A DNA stretch of 33,830 nt from positions 2,160 to 35,989 of the forward strand of contig JAFLUT010000015.1 in the NCBI GenBank assembly GCA_022508665.1. Direction: 5' to 3'. The stretch's first letter is position 1; every line of letters begins with the position of its first letter. The position numbers were made by a program, and so were the translations under genes. Shown piece by piece: positions 1 through 7,889 of the stretch. The DNA comes from Prevotellaceae bacterium. Lineage in GTDB: Bacteria > Bacteroidota > Bacteroidia > Bacteroidales > Bacteroidaceae. The notes beneath the pieces are model-generated. The model was not told where the DNA came from. It worked only from the letters and a program-made list of their open reading frames with translations, and ran no database searches.

Positions 1-150
1 TGACATTGTTGAGCTGCGCCGAAAACCAGTTGACCGCTCTTGACGTGTCGAAGAACACGGCACTGACAGATTTGTACTGCTCCGACAACCAGTTGACCGC
101 TCTTGACGTATCGAAGAACACGGCGCTGACATATTTGGAATGCTACAACA
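1..150 (+). repeat. 63-bp direct repeats encoding LRR units
   Basis: The segment CCAGTTGACCGCTCTTGACG starts at 26 and again at 89, a period of 63 bp, with only a few differences between copies. Each copy encodes one 21-residue LRR. The array probably continues left of the window. Such near-identical in-frame copies can expand or contract by recombination. Confidence 0.85.
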
Positions 151-1007
151 ACCAGATAAAAGGAATATCTATGGATGCTCTAATCAATAGTCTGCCAGAA
201 AATCCTAACAAAGGCATTACATTTGATGATGGTGATACAGGCAGTGGGGACTTAAATGATGATTATGCAGACGGGAAAGCGTCAAGTAATATATATAGAT
301 TGTATATTTATAATAGTACTGTAGATGATGGCAATATATGTACTCGCAGTCAAGTAGCAGCAATCAAAGCGAAAGGTTGGACTCCTTATGATCATGGTGC
401 TTATCCTGCAAAAGAAGAATACGCAGGCTGTGACGACCCAACATCTGTTACTGTCTCTGTAAATGCAGACGGACTTTCAACATATTGCCCAGTATTCGAT
501 GTGGATTTCAGCAGCGCAACAAAGATTGCAGCATACACGGCAACTGTCAGCGATAATACTGTATATTTGGAGAAAGTAAAGGCTGTGGCAGCAGGAGAAG
601 GTGTGCTACTCCGCTCGCTCAATGGCGGCGAGGTGACGGAAGAACTGCCAATAAACAAAGCAGAAAAGCATGAGGGCAATGCGTTTGTAGGTACATTGGA
701 GGCTATCGTACTGAAAGAAAAGGTGGACAATGCCACAAACTTCATCCTCGGCTGGAATTCGGGTACTCTCGGTTTCTACAAGGCAAACGACACACGCCTT
801 TCTGCGTGGGAGGCATATCTGCCAGTGGAGAACTACAACCCATCTAAACCTCTCCGCATCATATTCAGCGATGTAACAGACATCAACGAGATACTCGCTC
901 AGCCATCAACTGAAGACGATGCGTTCTACACCCTGAGCGGAGTGCGTGTGACGAACCCAACAAAGGGCATCTACATCAAGAACGGCAAGAAAGTAGTTGT
1001 CAAGTAA
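1..1007 (+). CDS. Leucine-rich-repeat secreted protein, 3' part only
   Basis: The reading frame is open to the left edge, so the start and signal peptide lie outside the window. The first ~55 visible residues are LRR units of 21 residues (LTALDVSKNTALT.L.C..NQ), encoded by nearly identical 63-bp DNA repeats. A region without LRRs follows, then a beta-rich domain (GLSTYCPVFDVDFS..., AGEGVLLRS) of a kind frequent in Prevotella secreted proteins. The C-terminus, YTLSGVRV...KGIYIKNGKKVVVK, resembles a secretion or sorting tail. By family these are surface or exported binding proteins; ligand unknown. A hairpin terminator follows 27 bases after the stop. Identification as a secreted LRR protein is firm; use of type IX secretion is inference. 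Confidence 0.85.
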   Translation, partial: TLLSCAENQLTALDVSKNTALTDLYCSDNQLTALDVSKNTALTYLECYNNQIKGISMDALINSLPENPNKGITFDDGDTGSGDLNDDYADGKASSNIYRLYIYNSTVDDGNICTRSQVAAIKAKGWTPYDHGAYPAKEEYAGCDDPTSVTVSVNADGLSTYCPVFDVDFSSATKIAAYTATVSDNTVYLEKVKAVAAGEGVLLRSLNGGEVTEELPINKAEKHEGNAFVGTLEAIVLKEKVDNATNFILGWNSGTLGFYKANDTRLSAWEAYLPVENYNPSKPLRIIFSDVTDINEILAQPSTEDDAFYTLSGVRVTNPTKGIYIKNGKKVVVK

Positions 1008-1034
1008 TAAACGCCAAACATTACGGACAAACAA

Positions 1035-1073
1035 AAATCGCCTCGCAAGCCATCTGTGCTTACGAGGCGATTT
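1035..1073 (+). terminator. Hairpin terminator after the LRR gene
   Basis: A 15-bp stem (AAATCGCCTCGCAAG with CTTACGAGGCGATTT, one G-T pair) closes a 9-nt loop 27 bases after the LRR stop. The T run is short (TTTCCT). The stem sequence is almost the same as in the terminator at 4294-4331. Confidence 0.75.
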
Positions 1074-1175
1074 CCTATTATAGCAATTCTATTCTACCGA
1101 TTGAACAAATTCCCAACATTCCACTGCAAAAACTCTTCGACTGGCACACCGCCAGAGCCGACAACGAAGGAGAGT

Positions 1176-1247
1176 AAATCTCCATTACAAAATGTTCAAT
1201 TCTTCGTTACAAAATGTTCAAATCTCCGTTACAAAATGTTCAAATCT
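1176..1247. repeat. Tandem array A: three 22-nt units
   Basis: Three consecutive 22-nt units lie at 1176-1197, 1198-1219 and 1220-1241, followed by six bases of a fourth. All share TTACAAAATGTTC; differences are confined to the preceding AAATCTCCR segment. The array lies in the 377-base gap between the LRR gene and the flippase-like gene, about 90 bases upstream of a -7 promoter element. The small open frame over this region looks like chance. Confidence 0.85.
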
Positions 1248-1337
1248 ATACTATACGGCATCGTTTTCACGAGAGAAAAAGTTAATGGCAATCCATCTTT
1301 TTTATCGTGTCTGTGCAGAAATGTCGGGATTTTTATA

Positions 1338-1345
1338 TAAATTTG
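1338..1345 (+). promoter_or_regulatory. Bacteroidetes-type -7 element
   Basis: TAAATTTG fits the TAnnTTTG consensus. It lies 40 bases before the ATG at 1385 and inside the longer open frame from 1307, so it favours the 1385 start. I see no TTTG at the usual -33 distance. Confidence 0.5.
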
Positions 1346-1384
1346 CAAGATAATATATATACAGCAGATTCACGACGTTTTTTG

Positions 1385-2392
1385 ATGAACAGCAATAAAA
1401 CTCTGAAAAAGACCTTTAATATAGCCCTGCCGTTTGTGTTGGGAGGCGCTATATTGTGGTGGATGTACCGTGACACGGACTTCAAGGTGATGGAGGAGAC
1501 TGTGCTGCACGGTATGGATTGGGGGTGGATGCTATTCTCGCTTGTGTTTGGCGTGACGGCGCAGATGTTTCGGGGCATCAGATGGCGGCAGACACTTGAA
1601 CCGCTGGGCGAAAGACCGAGGGTGTGGGACTGCATTCACGCAGTGTTCATATCTTACGCATCGAGCCTCATCATTCCTCGCAGCGGCGAGTTGGCACGGT
1701 GCGGAGTGCTGGCAAAGTATGACGGCACTTCGTTTATGAAGGCATTGGGAACGGTCGTGACGGAGCGAGTGATTGACACGCTGCTCATTCTTCTCATTAC
1801 GGCTGTCGTGATACTATCGCAGTGGGGAGTGTTCGGCTCTTTCTTCGACCAGACAAGCATAAACCTTACGGACACGCTGAGGGGATTTACGACAATGGGG
1901 TATGTCGTCACAGCCATCTGCCTTGCCATCACCGCCGTATTTCTGTGGGCAGGGCTGAAGAAGTTTGCTTTTATGACAAAACTGAAACAGATGGCGACAA
2001 ATGTGAAGGATGGCGTATTGTCGTTGCGTGACGTGAACAACAAGTGGTTGTTTGGCTTCTACACCATCGCTATCTGGATAAGTTATTTCCTGCATTTTTG
2101 GATAACCTTCAAATGCTTTGATTTCACAGAAAATCTGAGCATTGTGGTGGCATTGGTGTGCTTCATCGTAGGTAGCATTTCGGTCATTGTGCCGACGCCA
2201 AACGGTGCCGGGCCGTGGCACTTTGCGGTGAAGACTATACTTATAATATATGGTGTGGCAGACGCTGACGCCGTTGCATTCGTGCTGATTGTACACACCA
2301 TACAGACGGCGCTTGTGCCTCTGCTGGGAGTGTATTCATTGGCAGCGTTGGGCATAAGGAAACTGCCGATGCCAACTGTGAGCAAGCAATAA
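1385..2392 (+). CDS. Flippase-like membrane protein (lysylphosphatidylglycerol synthase TM / UPF0104 family)
   Basis: 335 residues with about eight hydrophobic segments, beginning with one at residues 11-24. The conserved family stretches are SSLIIPRSGELARCGVLAKYDG...ALGTVVTERVID and a late PTPNGAGPWHFAVKTIL. Members span the inner membrane and resemble the flippase half of MprF; many act with glycosyl- or phospholipid pathways, but the substrate here is unknown. The frame extends upstream to 1307, but a promoter element at 1338-1345 lies within that extension, so the ATG at 1385 is preferred. pepD follows 53 bases downstream on the same strand with no visible promoter of its own, which suggests cotranscription. 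Confidence 0.85.
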   Translation: MNSNKTLKKTFNIALPFVLGGAILWWMYRDTDFKVMEETVLHGMDWGWMLFSLVFGVTAQMFRGIRWRQTLEPLGERPRVWDCIHAVFISYASSLIIPRSGELARCGVLAKYDGTSFMKALGTVVTERVIDTLLILLITAVVILSQWGVFGSFFDQTSINLTDTLRGFTTMGYVVTAICLAITAVFLWAGLKKFAFMTKLKQMATNVKDGVLSLRDVNNKWLFGFYTIAIWISYFLHFWITFKCFDFTENLSIVVALVCFIVGSISVIVPTPNGAGPWHFAVKTILIIYGVADADAVAFVLIVHTIQTALVPLLGVYSLAALGIRKLPMPTVSKQ

Positions 2393-2445
2393 ATGAACAA
2401 GCAATAAAATAGATTATTACCAAACCATTAAAAACATATACAACT

Positions 2446-3912
2446 ATGAATCCGATTGAAGAACTATCTCCCAAAGGCGTATGGAGAAACTTTTACGCAT
2501 TGACACAAATTCCTCGTCCATCGGGACACACGGAGCAGGTGGCTAACTATCTTGTGGACTTCGCAAAGAAGAACGGTGCGGAGGCATACATCGACGAGAT
2601 TGGCAATGTCATCATAAAGAAAGGTGCAACGGCAGGATATGAAGACCGTGAAACGACTGTCATTCAGGCACACATGGACATCGTTCCGCAGAAGACGAAG
2701 GAGAGCAAGCATAACTTCGTGACTGACCCATTGGATGTGTACATCGACGGCGATTGGGTAACGGCGAGAGACACCACCCTCGGCTCTGACGATGGCATCG
2801 GTGTTGCCGCAGCAATGGCAATCCTCGAGGACGACAGCATTCCGCATGGTCCAATCGAGGTGCTGATAACAAGGGATGAGGAGACTGGTCTGATTGGTGC
2901 TTTCGGACTGAAAGCAGGCGAACTCGACGGCAAGTATCTGCTGAACCTCGACTCCGAAACGGAAGGAGAGATTACCATCGGATGTGCAGGTGGAATGGAC
3001 GTTATCTGCACGATGGAATACCAAGAAATGAATGTTGAACCAGAGAATATGCTGTGCTACAACATCGCCATCAAGGGATTGAAGGGCGGACATTCGGGCA
3101 TTGAAATCAACGAGGGTCGTGCCAACGCAAACAAACTGATGGCTCGTGTGCTGTTCGCAACGGTCAACACTCAGACAGCATGGCTGTGCAGTTGGCAAGG
3201 AGGCAATATGCGTAACGCTATCCCTCGCGAGTGCGAAGCAACAGTGCTTGTGCCTGTGACAATGAAAGACGAATTCCTTGCGATGATTGAAAAGTGCAAG
3301 GCTACTTTCACAGAAGAATACAAAGACATTGAGACTCAAGGCATTCAGTTCATTGTTACTGAAAGCGAGCAGTTGCCATCGAAGGCTGTTCCGCAGGATG
3401 TGCAGGAGAACATCATCAATGCCGTGATGGCTGCTCACGATGGCGTGCTTCGCTACACTCCATCTCTGCCTGAACTCGTAGAGACATCGAGCAACCTCGC
3501 CATTATCAATGTTGCAGACGGAAAGGCAAAGGTCGAGATTTTGGCTCGTTCATCGCAAGACAGCATGAAGCAATATCTGTGCAACAGCCACATCGCTTGT
3601 TTCTCCATGGTCGGCATGAAAGTGTCGTTGGAAGGCGGATACAGCGGATGGCAGCCTAACCCAAAGAGCGAACTCGTAGCCATGATGTCGGGCATATACG
3701 AGAAGATGTACGGCAACAAGCCTATCGTTGGCGCTTGCCACGCAGGTTTGGAGTGCGGCATCATCGGCGTGAACTATCCCGACATGGACATGGCAAGTTT
3801 CGGCCCTACCCTCGTCAGCCCTCACACTCCGAGCGAGGCATGCAACATCCCATCGGTGCAGAAGTTCTACGACTACCTGCTTGAGATTTTGAAGAACATT
3901 CCTAAGAAATAA
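2446..3912 (+). CDS. pepD: Aminoacyl-histidine dipeptidase (M20 family, cytosolic nonspecific dipeptidase)
   Basis: 488 residues, the usual length of PepD. Metal and catalytic positions of the family are visible: H76 and D78 (QAHMDIV), D115 (GSDDGIG), E145/E146 (TRDEETG), D169 (LNLDSE) and H460 near the end (VSPHTPSEA). The enzyme is a cytosolic zinc peptidase that hydrolyses dipeptides including Xaa-His. A dimerisation (lid) domain, ~200-390, sits between the two catalytic halves. The MerR gene begins six bases after the stop, so the two are probably cotranscribed. Identification is strong; substrate range cannot be read from sequence. Confidence 0.95.
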   Translation: MNPIEELSPKGVWRNFYALTQIPRPSGHTEQVANYLVDFAKKNGAEAYIDEIGNVIIKKGATAGYEDRETTVIQAHMDIVPQKTKESKHNFVTDPLDVYIDGDWVTARDTTLGSDDGIGVAAAMAILEDDSIPHGPIEVLITRDEETGLIGAFGLKAGELDGKYLLNLDSETEGEITIGCAGGMDVICTMEYQEMNVEPENMLCYNIAIKGLKGGHSGIEINEGRANANKLMARVLFATVNTQTAWLCSWQGGNMRNAIPRECEATVLVPVTMKDEFLAMIEKCKATFTEEYKDIETQGIQFIVTESEQLPSKAVPQDVQENIINAVMAAHDGVLRYTPSLPELVETSSNLAIINVADGKAKVEILARSSQDSMKQYLCNSHIACFSMVGMKVSLEGGYSGWQPNPKSELVAMMSGIYEKMYGNKPIVGACHAGLECGIIGVNYPDMDMASFGPTLVSPHTPSEACNIPSVQKFYDYLLEILKNIPKK

Positions 3913-3918
3913 TGTTAG

Positions 3919-4269
3919 ATGGCTCTAAACAAGAATAAAGACCTCAAGATGTTCTACAGCATCAGCGAAGTCGCCCAGATGTTCAATGTTACGGAAACCC
4001 TTCTCCGCTATTGGGAGAAGGAGTTTCCTAACATCAAACCTCAGAAGGGGGGGCGAGGCATACGCCAATACACCAAGGACGACATCAAGCAGGTAAGGCT
4101 TGTTCACCACTTAGTGAAGGAACGTGGCTTGACGCTACAAGGTGCGCGCGACATGCTGAAACGCAACAAGAAAGGTGACGTGAACCGTCAGATAGAGGTC
4201 ATAGACAGACTTAAAGCCGTCAAAGCGGAACTGCAAGAGATTGGGAAAAATCTTAATGGATTGGTGTGA
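3919..4269 (+). CDS. MerR-family transcriptional regulator
   Basis: 116 residues. A MerR winged-helix domain fills residues ~12-80: YSISEVAQMFNVTETLLRYWEKEFPNIKP, then RQYTKDDIKQVRLVHHLV. A short helical tail (RQIEVIDRLKAVKAELQEIG) probably dimerises. No cysteine-rich effector domain is present, so the signal is unknown; this short form is common in Bacteroidetes. It begins six bases after pepD and ends before a strong bidirectional hairpin. The codons for KGGRG contain a run of seven G (4047-4053), a possible slippage site. The regulated genes are not evident. Confidence 0.88.
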   Translation: MALNKNKDLKMFYSISEVAQMFNVTETLLRYWEKEFPNIKPQKGGRGIRQYTKDDIKQVRLVHHLVKERGLTLQGARDMLKRNKKGDVNRQIEVIDRLKAVKAELQEIGKNLNGLV

Positions 4270-4293
4270 AGTCCATTAAAGAAGAATAAAAAT

Positions 4294-4331
4294 AATCGCC
4301 TCGCAATATCATAAGTAATTGCGAGGCGATT
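4294..4331. terminator. Bidirectional terminator between convergent genes
   Basis: A perfect 14-bp stem, AATCGCCTCGCAAT with ATTGCGAGGCGATT, closes a 10-nt loop. It is preceded by A-rich and followed by T-rich sequence, so it can serve both the MerR gene (plus) and the unknown gene ending at 4371 (minus). The stem nearly matches the terminator at 1035-1073. Confidence 0.85.
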
Positions 4332-4370
4332 TATTGTTGGGTAAAGAACTATGCCGTTGCTGTTTCAATG

Positions 4371-4943
4371 CTATTCTTCTATTTCCTCATAGTTCTCCAA
4401 GAATGTGTATTCAAAGTTTGGACTTTTTGCAGCAGGGAACTGTGAGCGTGGGTCAACCTCTGGGCGGCGTTTCAGATGCTCGACGATGCGGTTGTAGGCA
4501 TCCATGGCGCTGTTGGCTTTGAGGCGCACACGGAAAGGAGTGTCGATGTATTTACACTTGCCTGTTTCGGGCATTGTCAACACACGCTTGAAAGTAAGGC
4601 ATGCTTCCCACCAGCCAATCTTTTCTTCATTTAGTGCTTCGATTATGGATTTCTTGCGTTCAGCAATAGTTGTCAGACGGTCGGTTTTCTGTTCCTTGCG
4701 CATAGCCTCTTCTTCCTTGAACTGTGCAAGTGTCTCCGCTTCTGTCTTTAAGAACAAGACATAGTTAGAGTAACTGACCTTCAAGCGGAAGGGGTAGAGA
4801 TTGGACGAGTTGAGGAACGTCGATATACGGCTGGCAGTGTTAGCCTCCAGTTTTATCTCTTCTATCGTAGAAAGAAAATCGAGTGCCTCGTCTATGGTCT
4901 TTGCCAAGCATTCGTGGTCAAAGTATCTAACGTATAAATTCAT
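4371..4943 (-). CDS. Conserved hypothetical protein
   Basis: 190 residues; I do not recognise the family. No signal peptide or membrane segment is visible. Residues ~70-110 form a charged helix (FKEEEAMRKEQKTDRLTTIAE). The C-terminal half has a distinctive stretch (IGWWEACLTFKRVL, then YIDTPFRVRLKANSAMDAYNRIVEHLKRR) and an acidic end. The gene is monocistronic: it has a full promoter (TTTG-N19-TAACTTTG) just upstream and a shared terminator downstream. That context supports a real expressed gene. A cytosolic location is inferred. Confidence 0.8.
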   Translation of the reverse strand: MNLYVRYFDHECLAKTIDEALDFLSTIEEIKLEANTASRISTFLNSSNLYPFRLKVSYSNYVLFLKTEAETLAQFKEEEAMRKEQKTDRLTTIAERKKSIIEALNEEKIGWWEACLTFKRVLTMPETGKCKYIDTPFRVRLKANSAMDAYNRIVEHLKRRPEVDPRSQFPAAKSPNFEYTFLENYEEIEE

Positions 4944-4964
4944 CTATTATTTGTTTTTGTGGTG

Positions 4965-4995
4965 CAAAGTTACTGCAAATATGCGAGAGAACAAA
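4965..4995 (-). promoter_or_regulatory. Promoter of the 4371-4943 gene
   Basis: Read on the minus strand: TTTG (4992-4995), a 19-bp spacer, then TAACTTTG (4965-4972). This is the full Bacteroidetes -33/-7 pattern, 22 bases upstream of the start codon. Confidence 0.8.
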
Positions 4996-5197
4996 GGGTT
5001 TAGGAGTTTTTGTTGCACACTACCACCTCGCAGACGGAATGACACCCCCATTCCAGCCACGAGTAAGGCTGTTACGTGGATGCCATTTTTGTGTGCCGCG
5101 TCTCGCAAAATGCGCCATATACCACAAAAGCCATACATGTAGAGGGGTGTGACACATCTTTTTTGTCGCTCAAAACGGATTTCTCAATGTTTTTATA

Positions 5198-5205
5198 TAC
5201 CTTTG
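5198..5205 (+). promoter_or_regulatory. -7 element of the folA operon
   Basis: TACCTTTG lies 25 bases before the folA ATG. I see no TTTG at the -33 position. Confidence 0.6.
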
Positions 5206-5230
5206 CAAAACATAAGAGAGGTTCATCAAT

Positions 5231-5719
5231 ATGATTTCCATAATAGTAGCAATAGCCGAGAACAACGCAATAGGTTTTGAAAACAAGTTAATCTATTGGT
5301 TGCCAAACGACCTGAAACGCTTTAAGGCTCTGACAACGGGGCATACAATCATTATGGGCAGACGCACGTTTGAGAGTCTGCCGAAGGGTGCGTTGCCTAA
5401 CCGCCGCAACATCGTGCTGTCTCGCAATGGGAAGGCGGAAGATTTTCCTGGGGCAGACCTTTATGCGACTCTTGACGAGGCGCTTGCATCGTGCCAAGGT
5501 GAGGTATATATAATAGGTGGGGCATCGGTGTATAAGGAGGCGCTTCCGTTGGCTGACCGCCTGTGTCTAACCTGCGTGCATGACACGCCCGAAAAGGCTG
5601 ACACGTTCTTTCCGCAAATCAATGAGGATGAATGGATTGAGACATTCAGAGAAGAGCATGAGAAGGATGAAAAGCATAGCCACCGATACACATTTGTTGA
5701 TTTGGAAAGAAAGCGATGA
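5231..5719 (+). CDS. folA: Dihydrofolate reductase
   Basis: 162 residues, normal length for bacterial DHFR. It reduces dihydrofolate to tetrahydrofolate with NADPH in the cytosol, regenerating the cofactor oxidised by ThyA (thyA is in this window at 9052). Visible features: N-terminal strand ISIIVAIAENNAIG, the catalytic acid at D27 in LPNDLKRFK, the NADPH-binding segment TIIMGRRTFESLP, and YIIGGASVYKEAL. Residue 22, usually Trp, is Tyr here (LIYWLP), which I believe is common in this lineage. The stop overlaps the next start by four bases (ATGA), showing translational coupling to the methyltransferase. Confidence 0.95.
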   Translation: MISIIVAIAENNAIGFENKLIYWLPNDLKRFKALTTGHTIIMGRRTFESLPKGALPNRRNIVLSRNGKAEDFPGADLYATLDEALASCQGEVYIIGGASVYKEALPLADRLCLTCVHDTPEKADTFFPQINEDEWIETFREEHEKDEKHSHRYTFVDLERKR

Positions 5720-7119
5720 CCCTGCCACAAGACTTTGAGAACATGATGACGGATGCCATCGGCAAGGAGGAATACAGATTTCTTGCTGATGCCATCGGTC
5801 AGCAACCGCCCACAAGCATCAGGATAAACCGTGAGAAAGTCGGTGAAACGCTAATCTCCCAAGAACATAGCACGCTCGATGTGCTGAAAGGCGCAGAAAG
5901 AGTGCCGTGGTGCGATACGGGCTTTTACCTTCCAGAACGTCCGCAGTTCACATTCGACCCACTTCTGCACGCAGGATGCTACTACGTCCAAGAAGCGTCG
6001 TCAATGTTTCTTGCGCATATCCTCAAGCAATACGTTACACAGCCAGTCACAGCCCTCGACCTATGCGCCGCACCTGGGGGAAAGTCTACTCTCGCCCTCT
6101 CCATACTGCCCAAAGGTTCAATGCTCATTGCCAACGAGGCGATGCGACAACGGGCGAATATCCTTGCAGAGAACATCATCAAATGGGGCAACCCAAACTG
6201 CATCGTGACAAACAACTATGCAGAGGATTTCCACGCCTTCTCCGACACATTCGACCTCATCATCTGCGATGCCCCATGCTCGGGCGAGGGGATGTTTCGC
6301 AAAGACCCTGCCTCCATCGACGAATGGAGTCTCGCCAATGTCGCTACCTGCTGGAAACGGCAGAGAGACATCGCGAAAAACATCTGGCACACGCTGAAAG
6401 AGGGGGGCATTTTCATATACAGCACATGCACCTACAACCCTCATGAAGACGAGGAAACGGTACGGTGGATTGCCGACAATCTTGGTGCTGAACTGCTCTC
6501 ATGCCATCCGCTCGACGAGTGGCTTTTGACAGATACAAACACCCACTTCTTCCCCCACAAGCACAAAGGGGAAGGCTTCTTTATCAGTGTTCTGCGCAAG
6601 ACATCGGCATCTGAACAGACACCTGCATACAGCCACAAGCAGAGGAAGAACAAGCAGAAAAGCAAATCTTCGTCAAAGTCAAAGTTTCCATCAGAACTGC
6701 AAGAGAAACTCGCCAACCCCGACTGCTTCGCTTTCTCTGAAAACAACGGCACGTATTCAGCCTTCCCAACGGCTCACGCTCCACTGCTACAACAGGCAAA
6801 GGACACTCTGAAAGTTATCCATTCGGGCATAGAACTCGCCACGACGAAAGGCAAAAACCTTCAGCCATCGCACAGCCTTGCACTGAGCAACAGCCTCAAC
6901 CGACAAGCCTTCCCCACAGCCGAAGTGGACTACGCCCAAGCCATAGCATATCTCCGCACAGAAGCACTTCAACTCCCTGCCGACACCCCAACTGGCTATG
7001 TGCTAATCACTTACAAAGGGCATCCCCTCGGCTTCGCAAAGAACATCGGCAACAGGGCAAACAACCTCTATCCTTCCGAATGGAAGATAAAGAGTACACA
7101 CACAAGGAAAACAGAATGA
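5716..7119 (+). CDS. RsmF-like 16S rRNA cytosine-C5 methyltransferase
   Basis: 467 residues of the NOL1/NOP2/Sun family. The SAM site is LDLCAAPGGKS (116-124). The two catalytic cysteines are C188 in DAPCSGEGMFRKDP and C238 in STCTYNPHEDEE. A Lys/Ser-rich linker (~305-325) leads to a C-terminal domain (residues ~330-467) ending in a PUA-like fold (GYVLITYKGHPLGFAKNIGNRANNLYP), the RsmF architecture rather than the shorter RsmB. It probably methylates 16S rRNA; the exact base is inferred from family. It overlaps folA by four bases and is followed after 19 bases by the yccF gene. Confidence 0.88.
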   Translation: MTLPQDFENMMTDAIGKEEYRFLADAIGQQPPTSIRINREKVGETLISQEHSTLDVLKGAERVPWCDTGFYLPERPQFTFDPLLHAGCYYVQEASSMFLAHILKQYVTQPVTALDLCAAPGGKSTLALSILPKGSMLIANEAMRQRANILAENIIKWGNPNCIVTNNYAEDFHAFSDTFDLIICDAPCSGEGMFRKDPASIDEWSLANVATCWKRQRDIAKNIWHTLKEGGIFIYSTCTYNPHEDEETVRWIADNLGAELLSCHPLDEWLLTDTNTHFFPHKHKGEGFFISVLRKTSASEQTPAYSHKQRKNKQKSKSSSKSKFPSELQEKLANPDCFAFSENNGTYSAFPTAHAPLLQQAKDTLKVIHSGIELATTKGKNLQPSHSLALSNSLNRQAFPTAEVDYAQAIAYLRTEALQLPADTPTGYVLITYKGHPLGFAKNIGNRANNLYPSEWKIKSTHTRKTE

Positions 7120-7138
7120 CACACAAAAACAATAGAAT

Positions 7139-7516
7139 ATGCGCATAATAGGAAACTTATTGTGGTGGCTCTTCGGAGGACTCGAAGCAGCCATTGGTTA
7201 TTTCACAGGCAGTCTGGCAATGGCAGTCACCATCGTCGGTTTGCCCATAGCATGGCAGACATTCAAGATAGGCCTCCTCTGCCTATGGCCTTTCGGGGCG
7301 GACATAAAAGACACGGGCTATCCCAATGGCTGCATCTACATTCCGCTCAACATCATCTGGATAATCTTCGGTGGTCTGTGGGCATGGCTCACACACATCC
7401 TTTTTGGCCTCCTGCTGTTCATCACCATCATCGGCATTCCATTCGCCAAACAGCATTTCAAGATGGCAAAACTGTCGCTCTCACCATTTGGGAAAGACGT
7501 GGAACTTCATATGTAA
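7139..7516 (+). CDS. YccF domain inner-membrane protein
   Basis: 125 residues containing two copies of the YccF motif: GNLLWWLFGGLEAAIGYF...VGLPIAWQTFKIGLLCLWPFG and NIIWIIFGGLWAWLTHILFG...IIGIPFAKQHFKMAKLSLSPFG. Each copy has hydrophobic segments and a conserved GxPxxxQxFKxxxxxxxPFG end. It is an inner-membrane protein of unknown function. It is the last gene of the folA-rsmF unit, 19 bases after the preceding stop. No clear terminator follows; a 373-base gap with repeat array B comes next. Confidence 0.88.
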   Translation: MRIIGNLLWWLFGGLEAAIGYFTGSLAMAVTIVGLPIAWQTFKIGLLCLWPFGADIKDTGYPNGCIYIPLNIIWIIFGGLWAWLTHILFGLLLFITIIGIPFAKQHFKMAKLSLSPFGKDVELHM

Positions 7517-7678
7517 ACACAGTCGGAAATCCCTCTCACAGCAATGGCACCATAAGCCGGTTGTTGCAAGCGGAGTGATGGAGGAGTAATGTACAAAACA
7601 ATGGGCAAAATGAACTAAAAACCCGCGACTTCTGCATCCCTTATTCACAAAGAGTTTCAAGACATCGCTCGTAACCGA

Positions 7679-7755
7679 TGAAACGGTGTGAGTCACACCG
7701 TTGTCGAGGTCTGAGTTACACCGCTTCCGAGGTGTGACTCAGACCGTTTCAGAGG
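7679..7755. repeat. Tandem array B: 23-nt units with nested dyads
   Basis: Units of 23 nt lie at 7697-7719 and 7720-7742, with partial units on both sides. On the minus strand each holds the core ARCGGTGTRA (or AACGGTSTGA), the core of arrays C and D. At 7682-7702 two 10-base arms (AACGGTGTGA and its complement) flank one base perfectly. A second hairpin pairs 15-base arms at 7709-7723 and 7731-7745, roughly, with one mismatch. The array lies between the convergent 3' ends of yccF and the acyltransferase gene. The rest of 7517-7889 shows no gene. Confidence 0.85.
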
Positions 7756-7889
7756 CAAACTGCTAACCCTCAAAATGGCAGGCGAATATGCCTTGCTGAG
7801 GACGCTCGCTAAAGACATAATAATGTGAGAGCAGTTACAACGTTTAGAGAATATCTTGACATCTGCAAACGTAGCGCCAAGAATTAGCG

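Noticed and set aside
1056-1340. 94-codon plus-strand open frame after the LRR gene
   Set aside because: It starts inside a terminator hairpin and translates the 22-nt array; no protein features.
1307-1384. Longer N-terminus for the flippase-like protein
   Set aside because: The added 26 residues are polar, unlike the family, and contain a -7 promoter element in their DNA.
2464-3438. 324-codon minus-strand open frame within pepD
   Set aside because: Antisense to the dipeptidase catalytic region; no recognisable domain or promoter.
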